DNA from: Lojkania enalia
Taxonomy: Eukaryota > Ascomycota > Dothideomycetes > Pleosporales
Length of the DNA: 64,000 nucleotides
Assembly: GCA_010094045.1 (NCBI GenBank)
Contig: ML986666.1
Span: 124,001-188,000, forward strand
Direction of reading: 5' to 3'
The position numbers and the translations under genes were made by a program. Positions 1 to 11,040 of this stretch are shown one piece after another. Position 1 is the stretch's first letter, and every line of letters starts with the position of its first letter. The notes beneath the pieces were generated by a model. It was not told the DNA's origin. It searched no databases and saw nothing but the letters and a program-made list of their open reading frames with translations.

Positions 1-468
1 GTGTAATTGGTCTGCACCTGGGAGGAGAGAATGGGGCATTTCTTGATGGTAGGTATCTTAGGGTACTTCTGGACAAGAGCGTCGTCGTTCATGTGTAGGA
101 CTACCCCCATTGTAATGCATCCAGTATGACTTCACCCGAAAGCCACGATAAGGTGGTAAAATATGCTGCATGGGACTGGTGCTGACCTCAATCCACTACT
201 TCCTACCCTAAATAACTAGATCCAATCATGGTGACAAAGCTTACTGTTCAACAGAGTTCGCGGTGGACATCTTCTCGAGCCTTGAACTGTGGTAATGAAT
301 ATGAGTTTGGTATAAAAGCCTGAAAGCTACGAAGGAGACCTCAAACAATGCAACCAATTCAACTAGTCAAAGAATATATACTTAATATACATGCGAGTGC
401 GCATTGGACAATCCTACTATCCTCGACCCTCGTTGCCAATTAGTCTTAGGTACTCCACAAGGATCCTC
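1..468. other. Intergenic, 3' flank of the GMC oxidoreductase
   Basis: No open frame with coding character is seen. A TATA-like stretch (GGTATAAAAGCC, about 308-319, plus strand) is present, but no plus-strand gene follows it; the next gene ends head-on at 469. Confidence 0.5.
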
Positions 469-2662
469 TTAGTAATGCTCTAGAATCGTCTCAAGCGCCT
501 TCCGAGAAAGTGTAAAGGTTGGCCCGTTGGGCATCGCTCCTGGAACCCGAGGCAAGACGGAGGCGTCAACTACGCGCAGGTTATCGACGCCGTTGACCCG
601 GAACTTTGAGTCAACACAGTAATCTCTGTCGCCGGCGGGGCCCATGCGGCAGGTGGATGCTGCATGGTGGCTGAACGTCTCGTCCATAATACCCTGCTGC
701 ATATCGATTTCAGGGTTGGGCACGGTTACGGAGTAGGGAATTCCGGTGTTGTTGTATGCGCGCAGCATGAGCTCGATCCCTTCAGAAAGGGACTGCAGAT
801 CCTCCTCGGCCCGGTTTGCGAAGTAGTTGAAGTTGATCATAGGGGCTTGTCTAGGGTCTGTAGAGCGGAGGGTTACGGTGCCTGCTGGGTTGGCCGTCTG
901 CATCTTGACAAGGGATGTGGTCCAATAGTTGGGCATTGGAGTTCTGTTCGAAAATCCGGGATAGAAGCCAGATTGTCCATAGGCGGCGGCGCTCAAGTAG
1001 AAGAGATCTGCGTCTTCGTCCCAGCTGACGCTGCTGCGCCAAGTCATATAAAATGTTCCACCAGTCTGCGAATATGGACCCGACCCGTTCGACCCCCACT
1101 CCACGAAACACGGATCTGATTTGCTGAAAGTCATTGTACAAGGGGAGGTTGTGTCGTTTATCCATGGAACCTCAGCTCGGGTATGAAGAGGCGCCTCATA
1201 GTTGTCTTGCATAAAATTGCCCTGGACAAAAAGGTGAGTGTAGCTCTCAAATCACTGTAAGCGCATTGCCATCCCATGAAAGACTTACTACTGCAGGTAG
1301 ATCAACGAGAACGGGGATCCCTAAGCTTTCTAGCTCCTCGCGCGGGCCGATGCCACTAAGTTTAAGGATCTGTGGAGTGTTGAATGTCCCGCCCGATACG
1401 ATAACCTCCTTCTTAGCTCGAACAGTTCTTGTCTCTCCTACCTGTGAAGCGTTGTACCGTCTGTCGGCCGAATAGAGCGCCTCACCCACCATATACTCAA
1501 CGCCTTTAGCCTTGGACTTGCCGTCGCAATGCTCAAAGAGAACCTTTGTCGCCAGTGAGTGGAGGCTAATAGTTAAGGGGTGTCCAGCGGTGACAACGCT
1601 GTTAATATACTGCGCAATACTACTCCTAGCGCCGGTGGTAGGGGAGATAGCTGAGATTATTTGAAATAGTAGGGGGCTTGCGTAGCGGTCTCTGTCCACC
1701 CTGTTGATGTCGCGTCCGAGCAATTCAACCATGTGCTCAACGCTCTCAACCTCAATGCCTTCCACCTCAAGGAACATCTCTGATAAGAACCTAAATACGT
1801 TCTCTGATGGTGCGACAATGGTTGGATCGTTCTGACTTGACTACAACTCGTGGACTTGTGTAAGTGGAGATAGTAAACAAGGTAGGGTGTGGTTTCTTAC
1901 TTCGAGATAGCCGTCAAAACCATGACCAGGCGTGCCCCGGGGTACATAAGTGCAGTTCTCTAGGGCCATCAAGTGCCTACGCATGTGCTCATGGCCCCAG
2001 GACTCGTCCCCAGTGAGCTCAGCAATATAGTCCCATTCATTATCGGGGGCCCAGGCGAAGTTCATTGCATTAACTTGCGAGCTGCCGCCGAGTGTAGCAC
2101 CCCTAGGGTATAAGATGCCTAGACTATATTGATCGAAAAGCGTCAGAATTTGGTTAATTTACAACCTTCGCGGTACTCAATATGATAGACTTACGGATCG
2201 GCATCGGCGGGGGGATTAAGCCCGACGTAGTAAGTCCCGTTGCTCTGCATATATGCGTATTTAGAATCGCGACGGGCTTGTGTCTTGTTCTGGTAATGTT
2301 CGACGAAGAACTCCCAGGAGTGACCCGGCGTCTCAGCAGACCTTGCGGAGCTTGACTCATTGTCAGTGAAGTTAAGGCATCTAGAAACGAAACTTACAGT
2401 AATGGGATCCGCTCAAGGATGTCATTCGAACTGTCGCCGCCGGCTTCGATCAAAAATACCGAATAGCCGCTCAACGCCAAATTGGCTCTAAGTCTCTTTG
2501 TAAGTCCAAGGCTTACACAAAAGGGAGAGTGCCGACCCACGCAAGCTGGCCACCACCAGGGCCCGATCCCACAATGACATAGTCATATTCATCAGGCGGA
2601 GATGCCGCTACAAGTCTACCAACCGCCAGAGCGGTAGCTAAGAAGGGCAGAATAATGGCCAT
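469..2662 (-). CDS. Secreted GMC-family flavin oxidoreductase
   Basis: FAD-dependent glucose-methanol-choline oxidoreductase, probably extracellular. Six exons (2662-2541, 2487-2398, 2350-2195, 2123-1901, 1840-1289, 1221-469) give 631 aa. The start is the ATG followed by a hydrophobic signal peptide ([15 protein letters not shown]). The dinucleotide-binding VGSGPGGG and the later EAGGD lie in the first 75 residues. [13 protein letters not shown] is the FAD-contacting loop, and [18 protein letters not shown] is GMC signature 2. The C-terminal domain carries [10 protein letters not shown], whose second His (about residue 567) aligns with the catalytic base, and PNGP with Asn at about 613 where aryl-alcohol oxidases have His. 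Family members oxidise sugars, aryl alcohols or choline; the substrate cannot be read here. Intron 2 is best read as 47 nt ending in AAG. A nearer TTTCTAG is also in frame but would leave only 17 nt. Confidence 0.88.
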
Positions 2663-3736
2663 GGTTTTGGCCTGAATTTCTGATTTGTTCGTCTTTTGTG
2701 CGTTAACGTGTATCAATTGGAGCGTTATGTGCGTATGAGTGTGTTTGCTCGCTACTGCACCAGTCGATATGGACTCATCATCACAGGGAGCGGAAGTGCC
2801 TTTTATATTAAGACTTGCAAATCACAGCAGAGGTTCGATTTGAGCCCCAACCCCAACTAGGATCTTCCTTAGCCCGGCCAGAAGCATAGCAGATTGATGT
2901 AGTCTCAAGCCAAACCATACGAGTATTTATTTACAATGTTTACCACATTAGGAAATCAATATGGTCCTTGACTCCGGAAGCACAACTGCAAGCTTACACT
3001 CAGCCTCAGCGGAATTGCAGGACTATGCACGCATAGCTTCGTCTATACAGCCTTCCTCCTGACATCTGAGGTAACTAGTTTACACTTGACCCGAAACATC
3101 GCACAACTACCTTCAAACCCACAGAACGCGATTGTTCATTAAGTTGTTCAGCCCTAAAGCGCCAAGAGTAAGGTACCCTTGTCCCAAGATGCTATATCGA
3201 AGGGTCCCTGCATATTGGTCCTCAAAATTTTGTCCCCGCAAGAAACGGGTTCTCTTAGTTTTAAGTATAATTCAGCCACTAACACGCACGCTGTAGAGGC
3301 CGCGTCGTCGTTCGAATCACAAGAGCTACTACGACAGCAAAAAAGAGTATCGACTTGATGGAACTACGTTATTGATGCGCTAGCGAAGCGTCTTGATTGA
3401 TATTCTAACCCACAATTGGGTAGCTTCCGGGCGCAGCGGATGTGGGCGTACGAAGCTTCACGAGGCGACTAGTAGAAGCTCATGTCCTTGAGGCTGAGTA
3501 AAGCTGGGCGTAAGACTTCCACGTCTTCACGCGCGTCACTTTTCCTACACGGTCCTTTTTCCTTATCACGGGTAGGCCAAGGCTCACACCAATACTAGCA
3601 CTCATAAGCACGGGGTGACTTCTAGATTCGATCGCTTTGCGTGCCTTTATAATTAAAATCTGATGCTGAAATAGGACTGCAATCTGGTTCCGATTTAACC
3701 CCATCCCATTGACAACGTTGGTTTCTGGAATGGACC
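2663..3736. other. Divergent intergenic region, GMC gene / regulator-like gene
   Basis: About 1.07 kb between the minus-strand GMC start and the plus-strand regulator-like start; it must hold both promoters. No coding signal was seen. The small minus-strand frame at 3480-3704 has no recognisable feature. Confidence 0.5.
2799..2810 (-). promoter_or_regulatory. Probable TATA box of the GMC gene
   Basis: Read on the minus strand the sequence is TAATATAAAAGG, about 140 nt upstream of the GMC start codon, a plausible core-promoter distance. This rests on motif and position only. Confidence 0.4.
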
Positions 3737-5128
3737 ATGAAAATTCATTTCGAGTTCATACATTCTAACACCCCCGGAACGCTGCTGGCGACAGATCGTT
3801 CTCTGATCCGAAGCCGCTGCATGCAAGGCAAGAACAAGCGCGAGGGTTCCCGCAGATCGACCCGGGAAAAGAGACGAAAAGCCCTCGAAGCAAGCCAGAA
3901 GGGGTCCCGAGATCTTGTTACCATCGTCCCAGTTGAGGTCGAACGGCCATTGCCCAATCTATCAGGTCTCATGAGCTTCGCGAATGCTCTGGACGCTAGA
4001 GCTCATTCCATGCTCAACGAAGCGTTCGCGCATACGATGGTTAACCACTCCCTCTCGTCCCTGGATATATGCGCCAACTTCGAGTCCCTAGATAGATCCT
4101 CGTTCCATTGGCTCTTTCAGGACGGGGCCTTTCTGCACTCGGTGCTCTGCGCCAGATTTGCTCTACACGACCTTAAAGGTCGGACTGTTGCGGACAGGAG
4201 AGGTATACAGCCTAGCAGGACGACGCGCTATCATTTCAGGGAAACCCTACTATCGTTGGCAAAAAAGCTGGATCGTGACGATGCGTATAAAGACGAGGTG
4301 GTGGTGTATGTTGTCCTCACCCTTACAATCTTCGCTGCCCTCTTCGATGACTGGGATGCTGTCGCGAAGCATATTGCCGGACTAAAGAAGATCGTGGTTC
4401 TCAGAGGAGGGTGGAGCTTCCTACAAACACGTCCGGCGCTACACTTTAAGCTCGATCGTTTGGATCTAGCGTGGTCTCTCAGCTCCGGCAAAGCCCTGTT
4501 CTTCTTACCGCACACTATGTCCTGGGATCCAATGCTTTGTCGTCCTGCCACATTCTTGGCATCAATGTATGATCCACCAGCCATTTGGGACCATCGGCTT
4601 GTTGTGGTATTTAGGGACTTTCAGTACCTCGTCTTCGCCATCAACGAAAGCATATGCAAGCATGCTCGCTACCAAGCCTCGTGCTTCCAAAACATGATCA
4701 ACTCACTGCAGACGCGGCTCATGTACTTGTCCAGTCAACTCAGCAACTCAACTGCCGAACTAATTCGACTCTCACTGTTAGCATTTTTGGCTACCACGCT
4801 CAAGGTGCCTGGGCGGAAGATGCCGTTTCCTTGGATTACTGATCAGCTTCGGAAGGCCTATACGTCCGCTGCTATGCCTGGTAGTCCTCTCAAGGGGGAC
4901 ATAAAGTTGCACCTGTGGGTGATATTTGTCGCGGCGATCTCAGTATTCGATACGAACGAGCCTTGGCTGCTCGAAGCATGGAGTCCAAGCTGGCAAGAGT
5001 GGCACAACATAAAACAGCAGCTGATGAGAGTGATGTGGATAGAGACCATACACGACAAGCTCGGCGAGAGGGTCTTCGAGTATCTCAGGGCACACAGTGA
5101 ATCTCCTGGAGGTTCTGGGGCTCGGTAA
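3737..5128 (+). CDS. Fungal-specific transcription-factor-domain (DUF3468/tachykinin-type) protein
   Basis: Intronless, 463 aa. It opens with a block typical of the fungal 'tachykinin'/DUF3468 group: FEFIHSNTPG, then LIRSRCMQGKN followed by a basic stretch (GSRRSTREKRRKALEA) that could act as a nuclear-localisation signal. The rest is a helical region of the fungal transcription-factor middle-homology type, without catalytic motifs. There is no Zn2Cys6 cluster, so direct DNA binding is not supported by the sequence. The family is usually annotated as regulatory, but its biochemistry is unproven. The start ATG at 3737 directly precedes the conserved block. The gene is divergent from the GMC oxidoreductase, so co-regulation is possible but only inferred. 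Confidence 0.7.
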   Translation: MKIHFEFIHSNTPGTLLATDRSLIRSRCMQGKNKREGSRRSTREKRRKALEASQKGSRDLVTIVPVEVERPLPNLSGLMSFANALDARAHSMLNEAFAHTMVNHSLSSLDICANFESLDRSSFHWLFQDGAFLHSVLCARFALHDLKGRTVADRRGIQPSRTTRYHFRETLLSLAKKLDRDDAYKDEVVVYVVLTLTIFAALFDDWDAVAKHIAGLKKIVVLRGGWSFLQTRPALHFKLDRLDLAWSLSSGKALFFLPHTMSWDPMLCRPATFLASMYDPPAIWDHRLVVVFRDFQYLVFAINESICKHARYQASCFQNMINSLQTRLMYLSSQLSNSTAELIRLSLLAFLATTLKVPGRKMPFPWITDQLRKAYTSAAMPGSPLKGDIKLHLWVIFVAAISVFDTNEPWLLEAWSPSWQEWHNIKQQLMRVMWIETIHDKLGERVFEYLRAHSESPGGSGAR

Positions 5129-5450
5129 GATCTAACCTAGACGCTGATAACGAGCCTCTTTGTAAGCGTGTGACGTATGAAGTACATGCCAACCTATTAT
5201 AAGGTAGACTTATTCCTAACATCAAATCTCCAGACAAGTTGATAGATGAAAGATAGGTTGGGCACACTAATGCTGTCTCGTTAACTTTAAATTAAAATAC
5301 CTTACTTATACCCCCCTACAGGGAATTTTCATATACAAACCCACCATCCATACTCCTACGGCTTTGTTACGACCCTTCCCAACTCCATCAATGAAATCTC
5401 CATCATCGTTTCACCATTCTTTCCGCTCCCATCCTTCAATCTCTCAGAAA
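5129..5450. other. Convergent 3' intergenic region
   Basis: 3' flanks of the regulator-like gene (plus) and the membrane protein (minus). It is AT-rich and pyrimidine-rich, with no coding signal and no repeat noticed. Confidence 0.5.
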
Positions 5451-7845
5451 TCATACAATAGGAATCTGAGCTAAACTCGCCCTAGACTCATACAATTGAC
5501 TGCTATCCGGACCCACCATTAAAAAAGCAAAGAACACTAGACTCCTTAACTTCAGCATAATAGCTAGTCGCCTATATTCCAATTCTGCCTGCTCAGGATC
5601 CATATCAGCGTAGAAATCGCAATAATGCATAAGCGCTCGCTCAAGGTTCCATGGGCGGAATGTCGACTGTTTAGACTGCTCGGTTTGCGCGTTTTGGTTG
5701 TTTAAGGAACTCGTCGCATGATTACTTATATCTACAACCGTTATTACGTGAGAAAATATATATATTTATATTTTTCAAGTATCAAGAAACATGGATTTAT
5801 ACCTTGAAGATATTCAGGTCGTTTCCCATCCAGGTAGTAACTCTCCGTAATGGCCTTTACGATGCTCTTACCCTCCGTTATTAGGCACTCGTCATCACTC
5901 AGGTTGGTGTCCTTATCCATTGTCCATCGATCGCATTCATCCATTGCTTCGATGCTACCCTTAATCTGAATTCGTATCGCAATATCGAGTAAAACGGTCT
6001 GGAGCCATAAGATGTTGATAGGATAGAGTTTCCAGCGCATATCACGCTCCTTCTTTTTTAATGTCTCTGCCCATACTACAGGCTCGAACCGTGCAAATAA
6101 TCTCCTGACTAACGGCATGACTAGAATCTTGACATTGTACGCCGAGCGCCTCTTCTGTGGTCTAGATGAGCAGAGCGTTTCTCGAAATCTTGGCGGTAGA
6201 GCGGCATATTGCTGTCTGAGGCGGCCGAAGAGCCATGAGTACCCCTGCGATTTGGGCCGAGATCGCGAGTCCATCAAAAGCCGCGACCGAGGGTCTAGAA
6301 ACGGGATTTCTTGCCGGGCGGCAGATTCCTGCATCTCTGGAGATAGGCTGATGATGTCCAATGCCTCATTGTTGTTCATGATGTCTGCTGCCATATTCCC
6401 GCACCAAGAACTCACGGAGGTCAGAAAGACGCCGGACGGAAAGCCGCAAAAAGCGCATGGTAGGATAGACATCATAGTCATGACAAGCACGGTGGGTATA
6501 GTTATCCCTACTAGCTCCTGCCAATCTGAAAGTTCTCTATAACCCTGTACAGTTTTTAGCGCACATTCTGTCTGCACCAAAATACATTCCAAGCAATAAG
6601 AGAGGTTGACAACTTTCAATACTGAAGTGAATCAAAACTCGAATCACTGTTACTTACGCTAAGCTTGCTACTGATATTCCACGCCGTGCTCCTGCGAGAC
6701 CTGGGTATAGCGTCCGCCTCTTGCACATAGTGTCCTGGTAAAACTCTTGGCAGAAAGCTGCTTGAGCTAATGAGTCGTTTAGCTTCATCTTCGACCTTGT
6801 CTTTTGACCAATGCCCCGTAATTGCTCTATAAATCAGATGTATATGAGTTAGACTGCGCTCAAGATATGGCCCAAGGGCTAGATGACCTGTTGTCATATG
6901 CATAGCGAGCGTCACTTGTTCGCGGCTACATCTTCTTAGCTCCGGGCCGTTGAGAGCGTAAATGTCGCCCTCAAACCGTGCTACCTTCCCAAAAGTTGGA
7001 ATTTCCTCCACGGAGATAGTGCACGACGGCCCGGACGCATGGAAATGGCGACTTTCTGCATTCATATCAAGCCGAGTACACCCTAGAATGAGAGCTATGC
7101 GGCCTAGAACAGCCAAGCGGGTTCTTTGAATTGGTACGTCGATGCCGGAAGGAATGGTGTCGGCATCAAGAGAGTCCACGACTAGTTCAGAGGCATCAGT
7201 AAGTCCGAATGCTTGAATCATTTGCGCCCAAGTGGCTCGAGGTCTATCTGCGGTCAATACGGGATGGCGGAGCCGCCATAGCCAATATCGAAGGCTAATG
7301 GAGAACGGGAGGTCTGAAGGTTTCGCCCGTTCTTGGGTAGTAGAATTGAACAATACTGAAAAGCCGTCGCTGGATGTATTGTCCATAAGTCAGATCAGCT
7401 GGAAAGCGCGATTCTAGGCCTACCTTACATATGCCGAGGATACATCGCCGCCTGAGCGGACCCGTCTCCATTCCAAGCCGTGCGCAACGGCATAGCTGCT
7501 TAGGAAACTGCTTTCAATACTCTGGTCCACAGATATTTGACCGGCGGCTAAGAGCTTGATGATCTTGAAGTCGACTTGCGGATACAATATCTTGACCCTC
7601 CCAACGCCCAACCTCCACGATCTGTGTCGCGCAGTAACACCAATGGCCGCATGACTCGTCTTCCAGAGGGCATTTCCGGACATCAAGTTCCCAAAAAGGA
7701 ACTGCAGATACGCCACAATGAAAGCGGCTATCGATATGCCGACAGCGGTGGAGGCAAGTTTGTTGGCGGCCAAAGCGGCCTGAGTCTGCACTTCGTCAGT
7801 CGACATCGAAAAAGGGTTGCTATGAATGAAGAGGAATTGAATCAT
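5451..7845 (-). CDS. Uncharacterised fungal membrane protein
   Basis: Four exons (7845-7424, 7369-6658, 6571-5803, 5731-5451) join without a frame break to 727 aa; a start at 7806 (MSTDEVQTQ) would give 714 aa. The last exon, coding 93 aa after the junction codon, is clearly coding. An N-terminal membrane segment lies at about residues 32-52 (VGISIAAFIVAYLQFLFG), followed by SWRLGVGRVKILYPQVDF, a pattern I recognise from uncharacterised Pezizomycotina proteins. A second hydrophobic stretch (TIPTVLVMTMMSILPCAFCG) opens exon 3. The region between is soluble and holds no enzymatic motif I recognise. It may be a plasma-membrane or organelle protein of a family expanded in filamentous fungi; the function is unknown. 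Confidence 0.7.
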
Positions 7846-8556
7846 TTGCACCGCAGGATTATCGTGCTGAGCCCGATCTCAGCCTCGTTGCCTACCTTGA
7901 CCGTAAGAAATACGAGCTGAATGCCATGTTTGATGTCCGCTTTAGGTTAATCTTGTTGTCAACAACACATGCCCGCTTTGACACAAAGAAAAGAAAAGAA
8001 ACTCTTTACAGACCTATTGTGACCGTCTCAATTAGAAAATAAAGCTCAGCAAAGAAGATAAGTCCTTTGAAGAAGGGAGGGAGACCAGTTGCAGCGGGAG
8101 AACAGAATACAATGAAATATCAAGATATGCAATAGCTACTATAAATGGCCGCGGAATGCAGCACTTGCATGATCCAAGGAGAGATCAGCAATGTAAGTGC
8201 CTTTTTTTTTGTGGGAAGCTCATGCAAGACGAAGGGGAGTTGGAAGCACTACCGCGAAAGCAAACCTAGTTAATAATAGTTTCCGCAACACTGATGCTCA
8301 ACAAAGAATAGCTTGGGATTGATTATTTTGAATTGATCCTAGGGAAGAATCTTGTGATTGATTTTGCCATTGTCGCATTTTCCGAAAAACAATGGACACC
8401 GTTAACCAGCCAGAACATGCCATGTGTGAATGAAACCGAGCATGATGAAGCTTCCCCGCTCGCATCCTCTCGTTTCTGCTGCTAAGCGTTTCCCCCATCG
8501 CCAGACACCCATTCCTGTTATCTATCAACCCCTCCCCGAACGTCTAATGGAAGTAA
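7846..8556. other. Intergenic: promoter of the membrane protein and 3' flank of eL33
   Basis: No supported gene. It contains short A- and T-runs (for example T10 near 8199). The minus-strand frame at 8298-8528 has no recognisable domain and overlaps the expected eL33 3' UTR. Confidence 0.45.
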
Positions 8557-9375
8557 TTATATCGAAGAAGGGTAAAGCATGACGCGGACAGAGGCACCCT
8601 AGCTTTTTTTTAGCACACGTGGGGCGAGGGATAGGTGGTATAGTACGTACGAAGCTCTTGGGGGGTAGGTTAGACCTGAACTTGGCACGCACAACACCGC
8701 TGTTTCCGTGTGGACGAGTGATCTTGCCCCAGATGACCCTGATCTTGGAGCCCCGTACCGATCGCTGAGCCCTATAGACGTAGGCTACACGCTTACCAGC
8801 GTACCATTGTGCCGCTGTCGTATCGTCGACGCCTTCGAGCTTAAGGAGAGAAGTTCCGGGGTTGGTATTGCGCTTTCTACGATGTATTAGCCTATAGTAA
8901 GGAAGTTGGAGGAAATAACATACCCTCGCTGGTAGGAAATATGCTTTCCCCTAGAAGCAGTGATGTTAGCCTCTGATCCTAATACTGTTGAATGACCGCA
9001 TCCATAAGAAGCCCCATCCCAAGCAAATCCGTGCTTCCAGTTGTCATCATAACGCCGGCAGCATAGTTTCCATATCAATCCGCAAGTCGCCTGTATCGCT
9101 GATATCTTTCGGAAATGAATTGGGAAAGTCGGCTGGTGAGGAAAAGTAGAAGCACGAATCTGATCGGAATCTGGGATGCAGCTCAGGAAATGCGGCGGAC
9201 GTATTGACTCACTTCACGTAGACTATAAGTCAAATGACACGTTAGCGAACATGATCCGTATATTTCAATGGATTATGCTGTCGTCAGGAATAGATACTGT
9301 GCTACAGCAAATGGCAGCATCTAAATCGCAGAAATAATGCAGGCTCGACTTACGGCGGTGGGACTTCTCAGACAT
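8557..9375 (-). CDS. rpl33: 60S ribosomal protein eL33 (L33/L35Ae)
   Basis: Large-subunit ribosomal protein, 108 aa (yeast Rpl33 is 107). Five exons: 9375-9354, 9222-9213, 8950-8924, 8876-8651, 8598-8557. The spliced protein begins [20 protein letters not shown] and continues with [45 protein letters not shown] and [15 protein letters not shown], ending in RVMLYPSSI, all hallmarks of the family. The 22-nt first exon and 10-nt second exon are fixed by the protein: splicing C|TC restores Leu and AA|G restores Lys of RLYVKGKH. Intron 2 is long for this window (262 nt), intron 1 is 131 nt, and introns 3 and 4 are about 50 nt. Early introns of this kind are common in fungal ribosomal-protein genes. 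Strong constitutive expression is expected. Confidence 0.95.
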
Positions 9376-11040
9376 GACGAAAGATTCCTAGCCTCACGGA
9401 TATGGGTGGATTGGATATCGGAGACCTTGATAGTGGTCGTGATGCTGTCGGGTTAGTTTGTCGTTGGTGAATCAATCTTTGGCTTGACGAAATCGATGTG
9501 TGTCTCTTCCTTGGCGGCTAAGCGAGGGCATTGTCACGTGAACAAGTTTGTCTTGGCGAACGGGAACCTTAACATCAAAATCCTCTTGGGACTCTCTTGT
9601 CCAGGCAACTTTCCGCTACACGGACAATCCCTTGACCAGGCTTATTTCCCGATCGTGCATACGTGCTTACATTCAACTGTACCGGCCGAAGCGCTTGAGA
9701 TGCTAGGTCTGGGGCAAAACATTCACTCCGCCTTAGGTATCTTCGCAAGCAGCACCCTGGTGCCCTCAAATTCCTGTTCGCATCTGGATTACTACGCCTC
9801 CATTCTACTGCATTGCTTCTCCTCTCATCGGCTTGGGTTGTCCGTTTACCGCTGGTGTGTAAACCTGATGCCTTGACGATGCCATCCACGAGCCGTATAC
9901 CTGATCCGGAGCACGCGGTGCGATACGGTAGGTATTGTTGAGTCCTGGCCCCTCACCTGCAAGGCTGGCTTCCATCGGGCTTGACTACCTAGGCAGGTCG
10001 GTTCAATATCTTCGTGTCACACTTGCTCGCCCGCCCACGGGATCGCAATGCGATTCCTCCGACGTTCGGAGAGCTTGGTGTTGAACGAGATGGATGGATG
10101 CCGTATTGGTGCTAAGCGGGTGCTGTCGACTATGGAGCAGCACTTGCACTCTGCACTGGCGAGGCTGATTACAAACTTGAAACCTTGACGGATGGATAGT
10201 AAGACGCTTGGTTATCACTAGAGTCGAGGCGCTGAGAGGCGCACCGGGTATTTAGATGTGGAGACGATTGCCTTCGCCGCGTTCCCAGAGATGCCGAAGC
10301 TTGTCCACTTTATTCAGCGACGATATGATAGCGCCTGCTCCCAGCCTTGCCGGACTTCGGAGGTCAATCGAGGGGACGCCACCTTCCAGCGGAGTTTCTC
10401 TTGAAGCCGCAACCGCGACGGGGCAAAGCGAGTGTCATGACAAGGCTCTGCGACAGAGAAGGGATGGGCTAGCTAGCCAGGTAGGTACTTGTAGGGCAGA
10501 TGGCATCTGAGATTACCACATAGAATTGTTCCACGAGTGTACTGCAGAGTGGCATTGGCAGCGGGTATGGTGGTGGTGGTGGGGTCGTGCGCTTGCTCTC
10601 GGCGTTAGTAAACCTTGACTCCATGCGCGGAGAAGGGAAGGTTCACTGGCTCCGGAGATGCTTTGCAAGATTCGCGCCCGCTTAGTGATGCCTGACGGCC
10701 TTGCTTTTTAATTGCCATCCTTTAAAGCTCGCCATATCCACCGCGGGCGCGTTATCGTGAATATCGTGTTCAGTTTATCTACTTGAGCAGGATCCAGCCA
10801 AACGCCGTGGGAGCTTAAGCGGTGCTTATTTCGTCACCACCCCGTCGCAAAGCGCCAGACCGCAGGGGCCGGATAAACCCCACCACGCTGAAGCTTCTGT
10901 CCACAACACCTTTCTTTCCGCTGTCATCCGCCCGTTCAGCGTCACACTATTCATTACGCCCATTTACTACGCCTTGAGTATCCTGTAACCCGTTGTTCGT
11001 GAGGCCTTGTGGGGCTCCGCTTTGCAGAACAACGAGCACA
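9376..11040. other. Divergent intergenic region, eL33 / G6PD
   Basis: About 1.66 kb holding the promoters of eL33 (minus) and glucose-6-phosphate dehydrogenase (plus). The frames at 9484-9876 (plus), 9575-9889 (minus) and 10256-10510 (plus) have no recognisable domain and no splice partners, so I treat the region as non-coding. A short GGT-rich run lies near 10570. Confidence 0.45.

Noticed and set aside
308..319. TATA box for a plus-strand gene
   Set aside because: No plus-strand gene follows; the only nearby gene is on the minus strand and ends at 469.
2821..3320. tRNA-like T-arm strings (GGTTCGATTT near 2834, GTTCGAATCAC near 3310)
   Set aside because: No matching acceptor stem, D-arm or anticodon arm could be folded around either string.
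469..9375. Secondary-metabolite gene cluster around the GMC oxidoreductase
   Set aside because: No polyketide synthase, NRPS, terpene synthase, P450 or methyltransferase nearby; neighbours are a regulator-like gene, an unknown membrane protein and a ribosomal protein.
9484..9889. 130-codon plus and 104-codon minus frames between eL33 and G6PD
   Set aside because: Neither has a recognisable domain, the plus one does not begin with ATG, and they overlap each other in a region that should hold two promoters.
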